From assembly GCF_905220975.1 (NCBI RefSeq), contig NZ_CAJNBK010000004.1, positions 186,001 to 250,000 on the forward strand: a stretch of DNA of 64,000 nucleotides, written 5' to 3'. The DNA is from Paraburkholderia haematera. GTDB lineage: Bacteria; Pseudomonadota; Gammaproteobacteria; Burkholderiales; Burkholderiaceae. Positions within the stretch are counted from its first letter, which is position 1; each line of letters starts with the position of its first letter. Of the stretch, positions 17,544-26,377 are shown piece after piece. A program made the position numbers and the translations under genes. The notes under the pieces were generated by a model that worked only from the letters and a program-made list of their open reading frames with translations, ran no database searches and was not told where the DNA came from.

Positions 17544-19533
17544 TGCCGAGCGCCTCGCAAACCGCATCGCGATCGCCGTCGCATGCGGCGAGCGTGGCGC
17601 GGATTTCGTCGGCTTCCACGTGACGGCTGCGTTCGCGTAGCGTCAGCGCTGCTTTCTTTGAGCGTGCTTGAGGCTGCTCGAAAATTTCGGGCGCGACGGT
17701 GCGGAGTACTTCGCGCGTAAAGACAGTTTCTGTTGCGCCGTTTGAGCCCGTGTCCGTGTCTGCATCGGCAAGCTCAACCGCAATCCGCTCTATCACGTTC
17801 TGCAATTCACGCACGTTGCCCGGCCACATGTAACGCTTTAACGGCTCACTGAGATCATTGAGGACGCGTGCCGCAGCATCCGCATCGGGTAGCCGGGTCG
17901 CCAGTCTCGGCTCGCGCGACGCGGCCTGCAACAGCAGTTCGACCGCGAGCGGCAGCAGATCGGTGGGCCGCTCGCGCAGCGGCGGCAATGCGATGCTCAG
18001 AATGTTGAGCCGGTAGTACAGGTCCGCGCGGAAGCTGCCCGCCTCGATCCCTTCGGTCAACGCACGATGCGTCGCCGCAACGACCCGGATGTCCACGCGC
18101 GTCGGCTCCGTCGAACCGAGCCGCACGACTTCGCGTTCCTGCAGCACGCGCAACAGACGACTCTGCAACGACAGCGGCATCTCGGCGATTTCGTCGAGAA
18201 ACAAGGTGCCGCGGTGCGCCACTTCGATCAGCCCCGCCTTGCCGCCTTTGCGTGCGCCGGTGAACGCGCCTTCCTCATAGCCGAACAACTCGCTCTCAAG
18301 CAATGCCTCGGGAAACGCGCCGCAATTGATGGCGACGAAGGCGAAGTCGCGCCGCGCGCTCAGCTGATGCATGCTCTGCGCGACCATCTCCTTGCCGGTG
18401 CCGCTTTCGCCGAGAATCAGCACGGTGGCGTCCGATCTGGCGTAGCGCTGCACGAGCGTGCGGACCCGTTCCATCGAAGCGGATACGCCGACGATATCGC
18501 CGAGCCGGTAACGCGCGCTGAACTGCTGCACGCGCTGCCGCGAGCGCAACGTGCGGTCGAGCCGTTCGACCGCGCGCGATTCCTGAAACGTCAGTACGGT
18601 GCCGGGCGCCGTGCCGTTGCTCGCGAGCGGCCCGCGCTGCACGACATAGCTCGCGCCACGCACCGTGCAGAACGAATCGCCGTCCGAGTCCGGCAAGCTG
18701 CCCGCGAGATCGGGTGCGAGGTCGAGCAGCGCGCGGCCCACTGCCTGCACTGCGTCGATGCCGAGCACGCCGGCGAGACGCTGGTTCATCGCTTCGACGC
18801 GCCCTTGCGCGTCGAGCGCCACCACGCCGTCGCGCAGATGCTGCAGCAGATTGTCGAGCCGCTGACGGCGAACTGTCTCGCGGCGAGTGGCCTGCGCGAC
18901 TTCGAGTGCGGTGTCGAACGCGGCGCGTACCGACGCGCGCGAGTACAGAAACACCGCGCCCATGCCGGCGTTCGCCGCGAGATCGGCGATGAGCCCCGGG
19001 CCGACCACGGCGCCGATGCCGCGATCGCGCAGATCGAGAACGACACTCTCCGCATCCTGCGCCGATTGATACGACGCAAATGTCACATCGATGTCGTACG
19101 CAGCGATGAAGCGGCGCACTTCGTCCGGCGTGTCGCCGTGCGTGACGAGTGCGACCTTCGCGCCGTCGCGCCGCGCTCGCGCGAGCGCGTGCATGACGTC
19201 GAAACCAGTCGGCCCGATCAGCACGACCGGTACGCTGACGCGTGTTTTCAGATACGCACCATTGGAGCCGCCGGCGATCACGACATCCGGACGCCCGGCC
19301 CCGACTGCGTCGATCTCATGCACGGCGTCTTCGAAGCCATGCGAGACGATGCGCAGATCGGCGCGTTCGACGTACTCACCGGCAATGTCGAAGAACAGAT
19401 CGCGCAGGCGGCTGATGCTGACGGCCCAGATGCGTGGGCGTTGCGCGGGGTCGAAGGGAGGCGTGCTCACGGCGGGCGGCTCGTTGTCTGGAGAAAAGGG
19501 GCGGGAAGGATGAGAAGCCCGCGTATTATGCAC
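17500..19533 (-). CDS. prpR: Propionate catabolism operon regulator PrpR (sigma-54 activator)
   Basis: A 677-residue enhancer-binding protein. The N-terminal PrpR sensor domain (about 30-200) binds 2-methylcitrate in characterised homologues, and a PAS-like region follows (about 225-310). The central AAA+ domain has Walker A GESGTGKEMVAQ and the sigma-54 contact loop GAFTGA. The C-terminal Fis-type HTH includes AVCEALGISKTTLWRKL. The start is a GTG at 19533; an in-frame GTG at 19470 is an alternative. It diverges from prpC, whose promoter region carries the matching sigma-54 elements. Confidence 0.96.
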   Translation of the reverse strand: MHNTRASHPSRPFSPDNEPPAVSTPPFDPAQRPRIWAVSISRLRDLFFDIAGEYVERADLRIVSHGFEDAVHEIDAVGAGRPDVVIAGGSNGAYLKTRVSVPVVLIGPTGFDVMHALARARRDGAKVALVTHGDTPDEVRRFIAAYDIDVTFASYQSAQDAESVVLDLRDRGIGAVVGPGLIADLAANAGMGAVFLYSRASVRAAFDTALEVAQATRRETVRRQRLDNLLQHLRDGVVALDAQGRVEAMNQRLAGVLGIDAVQAVGRALLDLAPDLAGSLPDSDGDSFCTVRGASYVVQRGPLASNGTAPGTVLTFQESRAVERLDRTLRSRQRVQQFSARYRLGDIVGVSASMERVRTLVQRYARSDATVLILGESGTGKEMVAQSMHQLSARRDFAFVAINCGAFPEALLESELFGYEEGAFTGARKGGKAGLIEVAHRGTLFLDEIAEMPLSLQSRLLRVLQEREVVRLGSTEPTRVDIRVVAATHRALTEGIEAGSFRADLYYRLNILSIALPPLRERPTDLLPLAVELLLQAASREPRLATRLPDADAAARVLNDLSEPLKRYMWPGNVRELQNVIERIAVELADADTDTGSNGATETVFTREVLRTVAPEIFEQPQARSKKAALTLRERSRHVEADEIRATLAACDGDRDAVCEALGISKTTLWRKLNAAQ

Positions 19534-19540
19534 CCGTCGT

Positions 19541-19575
19541 TTTCGAATTTGAAACTCGTGATTTCACTTATGAAA
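19541..19575. promoter_or_regulatory. Twin palindromes, candidate PrpR enhancer sites
   Basis: Two copies of TTTC-N6-GAAA lie at 19541-19554 and 19562-19575. Their starts are 21 bp apart, two helical turns, so they would be bound on the same face. The second is a fuller palindrome (TTTCA, CTTA, TGAAA). They begin 8 bp from the prpR start, which could also give autoregulation. Assignment to PrpR is by position. Confidence 0.75.
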
Positions 19576-19613
19576 CCTTCCGGTGGCGCGGCCGGGGAGT
19601 GGTTTGTTTGTTA

Positions 19614-19626
19614 AATCAACCGCTTA
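19614..19626 (+). promoter_or_regulatory. IHF consensus site
   Basis: AATCAACCGCTTA matches the IHF consensus WATCAANNNNTTR at every fixed position. It lies between the enhancer palindromes and the sigma-54 promoter, where IHF normally bends DNA so that the activator can reach the polymerase. Confidence 0.75.
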
Positions 19627-19643
19627 GCGGTGGGCGCGTCACC

Positions 19644-19659
19644 TGGCCCATTCTTTGCT
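19644..19659 (+). promoter_or_regulatory. Sigma-54 (-24/-12) promoter of prpC
   Basis: TGGCCCATTCTTTGCT has the invariant GG (19645-19646) and GC (19657-19658) with the required 10 bases between them, and fits TGGCAC-N5-TTGC with one change. It implies a transcript start near 19670 and a leader of about 95 bases before prpC. Confidence 0.87.
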
Positions 19660-19763
19660 GTATTAGCCTCCGTTTTCACCGGTCACCGCATTGAAACCCT
19701 GAAAGACAAGCTCGGCGCGCTGATTGCCGCACGAACGCAACCCCCGCAGTTGGAGACGAAATT

Positions 19764-20933
19764 ATGAGTGAAGCCGATAGCAGCACGCCTAATGCAGGCG
19801 CCTTCAAACCGAAGAAATCCGTCGCCCTGTCCGGCGTGACGGCGGGCAACACCGCGCTGTGCACGGTCGGCAAGACTGGCAACGACCTGCACTACCGTGG
19901 CTACGACATTCTCGACATCGCCGGTGCGTGCGAATTCGAAGAGATCGCTTATCTGCTGGTCCACGAAAAGCTGCCGACGCAAGCCGAACTGAGCGCCTAC
20001 AAGACGAAGCTCAAGGCGCTGCGCGGCCTGCCCGCGAATGTGAAGGCCGCGCTGGAGTGCGTTCCTGCCGGCGCGCACCCCATGGATGTGATGCGCACCG
20101 GCGTGTCGGTGCTCGGCACCGTGCTGCCGGAGAAAGACGACCACAACCTGCCGGGCGCGCGCGACATCGCCGACAAGCTGATGGCCTCGCTCGGCTCGAT
20201 GCTGCTGTACTGGTACCACTACTCGCACAACGGCAAGCGTATCGAAGTCGAAACCGACGACGATTCGATCGGCGGCCACTTCTTGCACCTGCTGCACGGC
20301 GTGGAGCCGTCGAAAGAGTGGGTCGACGCGATGCATGTGTCGCTGAACCTGTACGCCGAGCATGAATTCAACGCCTCGACGTTCACCGGCCGCGTGATCG
20401 CGGGCACGGGCTCGGACATCTACTCGGCGATCACCGGCGCGATCGGCGCATTGCGCGGTCCGAAACACGGCGGCGCGAACGAAGTCGCGTTCGAGATCCA
20501 GTCGCGCTATCAGACGCCGGACGAGGCCGAAGCCGATATCCGCCGTCGCGTGGAAAACAAGGAAGTGGTGATCGGTTTCGGTCACCCGGTGTACACGATC
20601 TCCGACCCGCGCAACAAGGTCATCAAGGAAGTCGCGAAGCAGCTTTCGAAGGAAGCGGGCAACCTGAAGCTGTTCAGCATCGCCGAGCGACTTGAATCGG
20701 TGATGTGGGAAGCGAAGAAAATGTTCCCGAATCTCGACTGGTTCAGCGCGGTCTCGTATCACATGATGGGCGTGCCGACGGCTATGTTCACGCCGCTGTT
20801 CGTGATCGCCCGTACGGCTGGCTGGAGCGCGCACATTATCGAGCAGCGGATCGACAACAAGATCATCCGTCCGAGCGCGAATTACACCGGTCCTGATGAC
20901 CTGCCGTTCGTGCCGCTCGCCAAGCGCGGCTAA
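19764..20933 (+). CDS. prpC: 2-methylcitrate synthase PrpC
   Basis: A 389-residue citrate-synthase-family enzyme that condenses propionyl-CoA with oxaloacetate. The catalytic His residues are in GPKHGGANE and [13 protein letters not shown] and the Asp in [24 protein letters not shown] ribosome site precedes ATG 19764. It is the first gene after the sigma-54 promoter and is followed by a strong terminator. PrpC rather than housekeeping citrate synthase is supported by length, by the prpR/acnD/prpF neighbourhood and by the short N-terminus. Confidence 0.96.
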   Translation: MSEADSSTPNAGAFKPKKSVALSGVTAGNTALCTVGKTGNDLHYRGYDILDIAGACEFEEIAYLLVHEKLPTQAELSAYKTKLKALRGLPANVKAALECVPAGAHPMDVMRTGVSVLGTVLPEKDDHNLPGARDIADKLMASLGSMLLYWYHYSHNGKRIEVETDDDSIGGHFLHLLHGVEPSKEWVDAMHVSLNLYAEHEFNASTFTGRVIAGTGSDIYSAITGAIGALRGPKHGGANEVAFEIQSRYQTPDEAEADIRRRVENKEVVIGFGHPVYTISDPRNKVIKEVAKQLSKEAGNLKLFSIAERLESVMWEAKKMFPNLDWFSAVSYHMMGVPTAMFTPLFVIARTAGWSAHIIEQRIDNKIIRPSANYTGPDDLPFVPLAKRG

Positions 20934-21030
20934 AAGCGTCTAACGGTGCGCGCGGTGCAAGCCGTGTAAGCGCAAAGCCGCAAGCGTTTCTCCTCCATTG
21001 CGTCTCATGAGCGCGGCGCAATGAAGTTGG

Positions 21031-21070
21031 GCCTTGGCTCGCTGGAACCCCGAGCCAAGGCTGTTTTTTT
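21031..21070 (+). terminator. Rho-independent terminator between prpC and acnD
   Basis: A perfect 11-bp stem, GCCTTGGCTCG (21031-21041) and CGAGCCAAGGC (21051-21061), with a 9-base loop, followed by TG and seven T (to 21070). This is the clearest intrinsic terminator in the window. It lies 97 bp after prpC and 180 bp before acnD, so acnD-prpF need either read-through or their own promoter. Confidence 0.93.
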
Positions 21071-21250
21071 GAAGCGCATGGTGCGGCGCATCAACGAAAC
21101 ACACGGCAAGCCGTCGTGCCACCGCGAGCTAAACTACACAAGCTATCCGATCGACTTGCGAGGGAAGCGCCGCTTGAAAGAGGGGCAGCGGATTGTGAAG
21201 CACGGCTGCCGCCATTGTCCCCGGATCATTATTGTTTTGTCCCCTACGCT

Positions 21251-23848
21251 ATGAATACTGCCAACCGCAAACGCCTTCCCGGCACTCAACTTGATTTCTT
21301 CGACACGCGTGCTGCCGTCGATGCGATCCAGCCCGGCGCTTATGACACGCTGCCGTACACCTCGCGCGTGCTGGCCGAAAATCTCGTGCGCCGCTGCGAT
21401 CCGGTGACGCTGACCGCGTCGCTCAAGCAGATCATCGAACGCAAGCGCGAGCTGGATTTTCCGTGGTTTCCGGCGCGCGTGGTGTGTCATGACATTCTCG
21501 GCCAGACCGCGCTGGTCGACCTCGCCGGTCTGCGCGACGCGATCGCGGCGCAAGGCGGTGACCCCGCGATGGTCAACCCGGTCGTGCCGACGCAGCTTGT
21601 GGTGGACCACTCGCTCGCCGTCGAGTGTGGCGGTTTCGATCCGGATGCGTTCGCGAAGAACCGCGCGATCGAAGATCGCCGCAATGAGGACCGCTTCGAT
21701 TTCATCAACTGGACCAAGCGCGCGTTCAAGAACGTCGACGTGATTCCGCCGGGCAACGGCATCCTGCATCAGATCAACCTCGAGCGCATGAGCCCGGTGG
21801 TGCAGGTCAAAGACGGCGTGGCGTTCCCCGATACGCTCGTCGGCACCGACTCGCATACGCCGATGGTGGATGCGCTCGGCGTGATCGCGATCGGCGTGGG
21901 CGGTCTCGAAGCGGAAAGCGTGATGCTCGGTCGTGCGTCTTATATGCGCCTGCCGGACATTATCGGTGTGGAGCTCACGGGCAAGCCGGCTGAGGGCATT
22001 ACCGCGACCGACGTCGTGCTATCGCTCACCGAATTCCTGCGCCGAGAAAAAGTGGTCGGCGCGTACCTCGAGTTCTACGGACAAGGCACGGCCAACCTGA
22101 CGCTCGGCGATCGCGCGACCATCGCCAACATGGCGCCCGAATTCGGTGCGACGGCGGCGATGTTCTACATCGACGAGCAGACCATCAAGTACCTCAAGCT
22201 CACCGGCCGCGACGATGAACTCGTCAAGCTGGTCGAGACCTACGCCAAAGAAACCGGCCTGTGGGGCGATACGCTGAAGCACGCCGAGTATGAGCGCGTG
22301 CTGAAGTTCGATCTGTCTACCGTGGTGCGCACGCTCGCGGGTCCGTCGAACCCGCATCGCCGTTTGCCGGTTTCCGAACTGGCTGCGCGCGGTATCAGCG
22401 GCAAGGTGGAGAACGAGCCGGGCCTGATGCCGGACGGCGCGGTGATTATTGCCGCGATCACAAGCTGCACGAACACCAACAACCCGCGCAACATGATCGC
22501 CGCCGGCTTGCTGGCGCGTAATGCCAATCGGCACGGGTTGATCCGCAAGCCGTGGGCGAAGACTTCGCTCGCGCCGGGCTCGAAGGCGGTCACGCTGTAT
22601 CTGGAAGCCGCGGGCCTGTTGCCGGAACTGGAGCAACTGGGCTTCGGCGTGGTCGCGTATGCGTGCACGTCGTGCAACGGCATGTCGGGTGCACTGGATC
22701 CGGTGATCCAGAAGGAAATCGTCGATCGCGATCTGTATGCGACGGCTGTGCTGTCCGGTAACCGCAACTTCGACGGCCGCATTCACCCGTATGCGAAGCA
22801 GGCCTTCCTCGCGTCGCCGCCGCTGGTGGTGGCCTACGCGATTGCCGGCACGATCCGCTTCGACATCGAGAAGGATGTGCTGGGCGTCGACGCTAACGGC
22901 AACGAGATCAAGCTGAAGGACATCTGGCCGTCGGATGAAGAGATCGACGCGATCGTCGCTTCGAGCGTGAAGCCGGAACAGTTCCGCAAGGTGTACGAAC
23001 CGATGTTCGCCGTTTCCGTGGATACCGGTGAGAAGGCCGATCCGCTGTACGACTGGCGTCCGATGAGCACGTACATCCGCCGTCCGCCGTATTGGGAAGG
23101 CGCGCTTGCCGGTGAGCGCACGCTTAAGGGCATGCGTCCGCTGGCCGTGCTGGGCGACAACATCACAACCGACCACCTGTCGCCTTCGAATGCGATTCTG
23201 GCGGACAGTGCCTCGGGTGAGTACCTCGCCAAAATGGGCTTGCCGGAAGAGGACTTCAATTCGTACGCAACCCACCGTGGCGACCACCTGACCGCGCAGC
23301 GTGCCACCTTCGCGAACCCGACGCTGAAGAACGAGATGGTGCTGGAAGACGGCAAGGTGAAGGCAGGTTCGTTGGCGCGCATCGAGCCCGAGGGTAAGGT
23401 GACGCGCATGTGGGAAGCGATCGAAACCTACATGGAGCGCAAGCAGCCGCTGATCGTGATCGCGGGGGCCGACTACGGTCAGGGTTCATCGCGAGACTGG
23501 GCGGCGAAGGGCGTGCGGCTTGCCGGTGCGGAAGCGATTGTGGCTGAAGGGTTCGAGCGGATTCACCGCACGAATCTGGTGGGCATGGGCGTGTTGCCGC
23601 TGGAATTCAAACCGGGTGTGAATCGTCTTACGCTGGCTATCGACGGCACCGAAACCTACGACGTGATCGGCGAACGCAAACCGCGCGCCGACCTCACGCT
23701 CGTGATTCATCGCAAGAGCGGTGAGCGCGTGGAGGTACCGGTGACGTGCCGCCTGGACACTGCGGAAGAGGTGTCGATCTACGAAGCCGGCGGCGTGTTG
23801 CAACGCTTTGCGCAGGACTTTCTTGAATCGACGAAGGCTGCGGCTTAA
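21251..23848 (+). CDS. acnD: Fe/S-dependent 2-methylisocitrate/2-methylcitrate dehydratase AcnD
   Basis: An 865-residue aconitase-family enzyme. In the methylcitrate cycle AcnD dehydrates 2-methylcitrate to an aconitate isomer that PrpF then isomerises. The 4Fe-4S cysteines are in AAITSCTNTNNP and YACTSCNGMSG, the substrate motif VGTDSHTPMVDALG is present, and the swivel domain has GADYGQGSSRDWA. The start is ATG 21251; upstream in-frame codons form a non-homologous leader and there is no clear Shine-Dalgarno. prpF follows after 84 bp of tandem repeat. Confidence 0.96.
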   Translation: MNTANRKRLPGTQLDFFDTRAAVDAIQPGAYDTLPYTSRVLAENLVRRCDPVTLTASLKQIIERKRELDFPWFPARVVCHDILGQTALVDLAGLRDAIAAQGGDPAMVNPVVPTQLVVDHSLAVECGGFDPDAFAKNRAIEDRRNEDRFDFINWTKRAFKNVDVIPPGNGILHQINLERMSPVVQVKDGVAFPDTLVGTDSHTPMVDALGVIAIGVGGLEAESVMLGRASYMRLPDIIGVELTGKPAEGITATDVVLSLTEFLRREKVVGAYLEFYGQGTANLTLGDRATIANMAPEFGATAAMFYIDEQTIKYLKLTGRDDELVKLVETYAKETGLWGDTLKHAEYERVLKFDLSTVVRTLAGPSNPHRRLPVSELAARGISGKVENEPGLMPDGAVIIAAITSCTNTNNPRNMIAAGLLARNANRHGLIRKPWAKTSLAPGSKAVTLYLEAAGLLPELEQLGFGVVAYACTSCNGMSGALDPVIQKEIVDRDLYATAVLSGNRNFDGRIHPYAKQAFLASPPLVVAYAIAGTIRFDIEKDVLGVDANGNEIKLKDIWPSDEEIDAIVASSVKPEQFRKVYEPMFAVSVDTGEKADPLYDWRPMSTYIRRPPYWEGALAGERTLKGMRPLAVLGDNITTDHLSPSNAILADSASGEYLAKMGLPEEDFNSYATHRGDHLTAQRATFANPTLKNEMVLEDGKVKAGSLARIEPEGKVTRMWEAIETYMERKQPLIVIAGADYGQGSSRDWAAKGVRLAGAEAIVAEGFERIHRTNLVGMGVLPLEFKPGVNRLTLAIDGTETYDVIGERKPRADLTLVIHRKSGERVEVPVTCRLDTAEEVSIYEAGGVLQRFAQDFLESTKAAA

Positions 23849-23908
23849 GGCCTTTATTTAAGGCCTTTATTTAAGGCCTTTATTTAAGACCTTTATTTAA
23901 GACCTTTA
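23847..23908. repeat. 13-bp tandem repeat between acnD and prpF
   Basis: The unit AAGGCCTTTATTT occurs three times exactly, once as AAGACCTTTATTT, and once more partially. The array begins inside the acnD stop codon and ends 25 bp before the prpF start. The unit is AT-rich in a GC-rich setting and its length is not a multiple of three. Copy-number change would alter the acnD-prpF spacing. Confidence 0.9.
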
Positions 23909-23932
23909 AGCCCTCATCAGGACACTAATTTC

Positions 23933-25117
23933 ATGGCCCACAAACCTCAGATCAAGATTCCGGCGACGTACATGCGCGGCGGTACCAGCAAAGGCGTGTT
24001 CTTCCGGCTGCAGGATTTACCCGAGGCGGCGCGGGTGCCGGGCGCCGCGCGCGATGCGTTGCTGATGCGTGTCATCGGCAGCCCCGATCCCTATGGCAAG
24101 CAGATCGACGGCATGGGCGGCGCCACATCGAGCACGAGCAAGACGGTCATTATCGCGAAGAGCAGCAAGCCTGATCATGATGTGGATTATCTGTTCGGGC
24201 AGGTTTCTATCGATAAGGCTTTTGTCGATTGGAGCGGCAATTGCGGGAATCTGTCTGCTGCGGTGGGGCCGTTTGCGATTAGCGCGGGTCTGGTCGATGC
24301 AAGCCGGATTCCGCATGACGGTGTGGCTATTGTGCGCATCTGGCAGGCGAATATCGGCAAGACGATCATCGGGCATGTGCGTATTACCGATGGCGCCGTG
24401 CAAGAAACGGGTGACTTTGAACTCGACGGCGTGACGTTTCCGGCCGCTGAAGTTCAGCTTGAGTTCATGGACCCGGCCGCCGAAGAAGAGGGTGCTGGCG
24501 GCGCGATGTTCCCCACAGGCAATCTGGTCGACGACCTCGACGTGCCCGGTGTCGGCACGCTGAAGGCGACGATGATCAATGCCGGTATCCCGACCATTTT
24601 CGTGGACGCGGAAGCGATCGGTTATACGGGCACCGAACTACAGGACGCTATCAACAGCGACGATAAGGCGCTGGCGATGTTCGAAACCATTCGTGCGCAT
24701 GGTGCGGTGCGGATGGGCCTGATCAAGAGTCTCGATGAGATTGCGACGCGGCAGCATACGCCGAAGATTGCTTTTGTCGCCAGGCCTGCCGACTACGTTG
24801 CTTCCAGCGGCAAGCGGGTTGCCGCGAGTGACGTCGATCTGCTGGTGCGGGCGATGTCGATGGGTAAGCTGCATCACGCGATGATGGGGACGGCGGCTGT
24901 TGCGATCGGTACGGCGGCGGCGATTTCAGGGACCCTGGTGAATCTTGCCGCCGGCGGCGGCTCGCGGGATGCGGTGCGGTTTGGACATCCGTCGGGGACG
25001 TTGCGCGTGGGTGCCGAGGCTCGGGAGGAAGGTGGGGCGTGGACGGTCACCAAGGCGATCATGAGCCGGAGTGCGCGGGTGTTGATGGAAGGGTGGGTGA
25101 GGGTGCCGGGGGAATGA
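23933..25117 (+). CDS. prpF: 2-methylaconitate cis-trans isomerase PrpF
   Basis: A 394-residue PrpF-family protein with a diaminopimelate-epimerase-like fold. The MRGGTSKGVFF segment near residue 13, the DWSGNCGNLSAAVGPFA segment and GGGSRDAVRFGHPSGTL are family landmarks. PrpF isomerises the AcnD product so that aconitase can form 2-methylisocitrate. An AGGA ribosome site lies about 11 bp upstream. The last gene of the methylcitrate cycle, prpB, is not in the window. Confidence 0.96.
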   Translation: MAHKPQIKIPATYMRGGTSKGVFFRLQDLPEAARVPGAARDALLMRVIGSPDPYGKQIDGMGGATSSTSKTVIIAKSSKPDHDVDYLFGQVSIDKAFVDWSGNCGNLSAAVGPFAISAGLVDASRIPHDGVAIVRIWQANIGKTIIGHVRITDGAVQETGDFELDGVTFPAAEVQLEFMDPAAEEEGAGGAMFPTGNLVDDLDVPGVGTLKATMINAGIPTIFVDAEAIGYTGTELQDAINSDDKALAMFETIRAHGAVRMGLIKSLDEIATRQHTPKIAFVARPADYVASSGKRVAASDVDLLVRAMSMGKLHHAMMGTAAVAIGTAAAISGTLVNLAAGGGSRDAVRFGHPSGTLRVGAEAREEGGAWTVTKAIMSRSARVLMEGWVRVPGE

Positions 25118-25193
25118 GTTAGCGGTTGCCAGCCCGGCACGCCTGCACCGCGGTACCTGTATCGGCATGGGTGAGGCGGCCATGGTGCGCATT

Positions 25194-25228
25194 GCGGACG
25201 TTCACGCCTCACTACGGCGAACGTCCGC
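25194..25228 (+). other. Inverted repeat downstream of prpF
   Basis: A perfect 10-bp inverted repeat, GCGGACGTTC and GAACGTCCGC, with a 15-base loop, lies 77 bp after prpF without a U tract. It could be a processing or Rho-associated 3' structure for the acnD-prpF transcript. The rest of 25118-25381 shows nothing else recognisable. Confidence 0.5.
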
Positions 25229-25381
25229 TCCCAACTCCTGCGGATGCGTCCTTTCGACCCAAAGCCGATCTGGAGGCTGTCACAATGCAGTCATTCAAAG
25301 GTGGCTGCCGGGCTGCCAGACTCACCGTCGAGTTGATGACCTGCAAACTAGCGACCAGTTACGAACTCAGCGTAGCGAAAA

Positions 25382-25807
25382 TTACTCGCGTCTAAAACTG
25401 AGAATAGCCCTTCCTATTGAATTTCCTGATACTAACGGATTCGGCATCCAGGCCGTAAAGACGTCGAGGGTGTCTCCATCCAGCTTGTAGGATCGTTCCT
25501 GCTCACTGCCGTTCCAGGCTTCATTCCAAGATGAGTCAACCTTTGTGATGAACCTATCCCCATCTATCCGATACCGTCCTGTATAGGACACCATAGTACG
25601 GAAAAGTGCCACCAGCTTCTCATCTGTATCCCCTGGCTCCCGCGCCGTTGCGGTAATGAGTACCATCATGCGCCCATCAGACCCGAAAATAAGGTACCCA
25701 TTGGGGTTGGCGCCCCACGGTTGACTGCGCTCCCTTGAATCCTGAAGCTCAGTATCAAAAGAAACCAACCGCCAGCAACCGTGGAGCTTAGTGTCGCGCT
25801 CGGACAT
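25382..25807 (-). CDS. Lipocalin-like domain protein
   Basis: The start is placed at ATG 25807, which has a near-perfect AGGAGGGAAT ribosome site; longer in-frame starts lack one. The 141-residue protein carries the lipocalin-like pattern: GCWRLVSFDTE near residue 10, a GYLIFGSDGRMMV strand pair, a GRYRIDGDRFITKVD segment and a final strand pair. Such proteins are small beta-barrels of unknown ligand. It has no signal peptide. It converges on prpF. Confidence 0.82.
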   Translation of the reverse strand: MSERDTKLHGCWRLVSFDTELQDSRERSQPWGANPNGYLIFGSDGRMMVLITATAREPGDTDEKLVALFRTMVSYTGRYRIDGDRFITKVDSSWNEAWNGSEQERSYKLDGDTLDVFTAWMPNPLVSGNSIGRAILSFRRE

Positions 25808-25972
25808 ATTCCCTCCTGTAGTAGTTCGCCTGAATGTACCCACCTGTCGAACGTAGGGTATGTTGCCATGCAAATCGCGGAAAGCACCGTCAAATTCGCG
25901 GGATGCGCCCCGGGCCGCCGAAATGCGCCATTCGACGGACTTGCAAGATCTACTATCTTTTCGCAAAGTCAT

Positions 25973-26068
25973 TCAAACGCGTTCGCGATAATCCGTCGGC
26001 GACATTCCGAACGCTCGCCGAAAAATCGGACTGAATGCCGCCTCGCACACAGGCGAGATCGAATACAT
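25973..26068 (-). pseudogene. C-terminal relic of an AraC family regulator
   Basis: The minus strand here encodes 31 residues ending in a stop, containing CEAAFSPIFRRAFGMSP and then TDYRERV. This is the second HTH and closing motif of an AraC regulator of the cupin-sensor type. The upstream part of the gene is not found in any one frame; only scrambled, Arg-rich sequence continues. It reads as the leftover of a deleted gene. Confidence 0.65.
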
Positions 26069-26377
26069 CGAAAAAGACGTCCCCTGCAAGGCGCCCGCGC
26101 GGTAACGCGATATTGCGTTGCCGCAGAGGGTTTCGGCGTGTCGGCATCATTTTTGGCGTTTCAGTCATGGTAAATGGGGATTCCTGGCCCAATAATCTAG
26201 TTCAGGTTGCCGTGGGTTCCCAGAACTGCCGCGCGCTGCTCGTCGATCAGCCTCGATCTGAACGCGTGTGGGGGAACCGCATGACGGCTTTCTCTTTGTG
26301 GTCCGAAGCGCCGGCGGATCGCATGAGGCAACGTCCGCCGGTGAGAAGCCTTTGTGACTATCGAACGGGAGTCAGCT
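26069..26377. other. Non-coding stretch before the alpha/beta hydrolase
   Basis: About 309 bp between the AraC relic and the hydrolase start. Frames on both strands are open in places but show no family resemblance or ribosome site. It probably contains decayed remnants and the hydrolase promoter; nothing more can be supported. Confidence 0.5.

Noticed and set aside
18067..19614. 515-residue plus-strand frame over prpR
   Set aside because: The minus strand encodes a complete PrpR with AAA+ and Fis domains; the plus frame has no recognisable domain.
19630..19767. 46-residue frame from GTG ending in an ATGA overlap with prpC, considered as a prpB tail
   Set aside because: It spans the sigma-54 promoter and most of it would lie upstream of the transcript start; its sequence does not resemble the PrpB end.
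22019..23287. 422-residue minus-strand frame over acnD
   Set aside because: Shadow of an intact aconitase-family gene.
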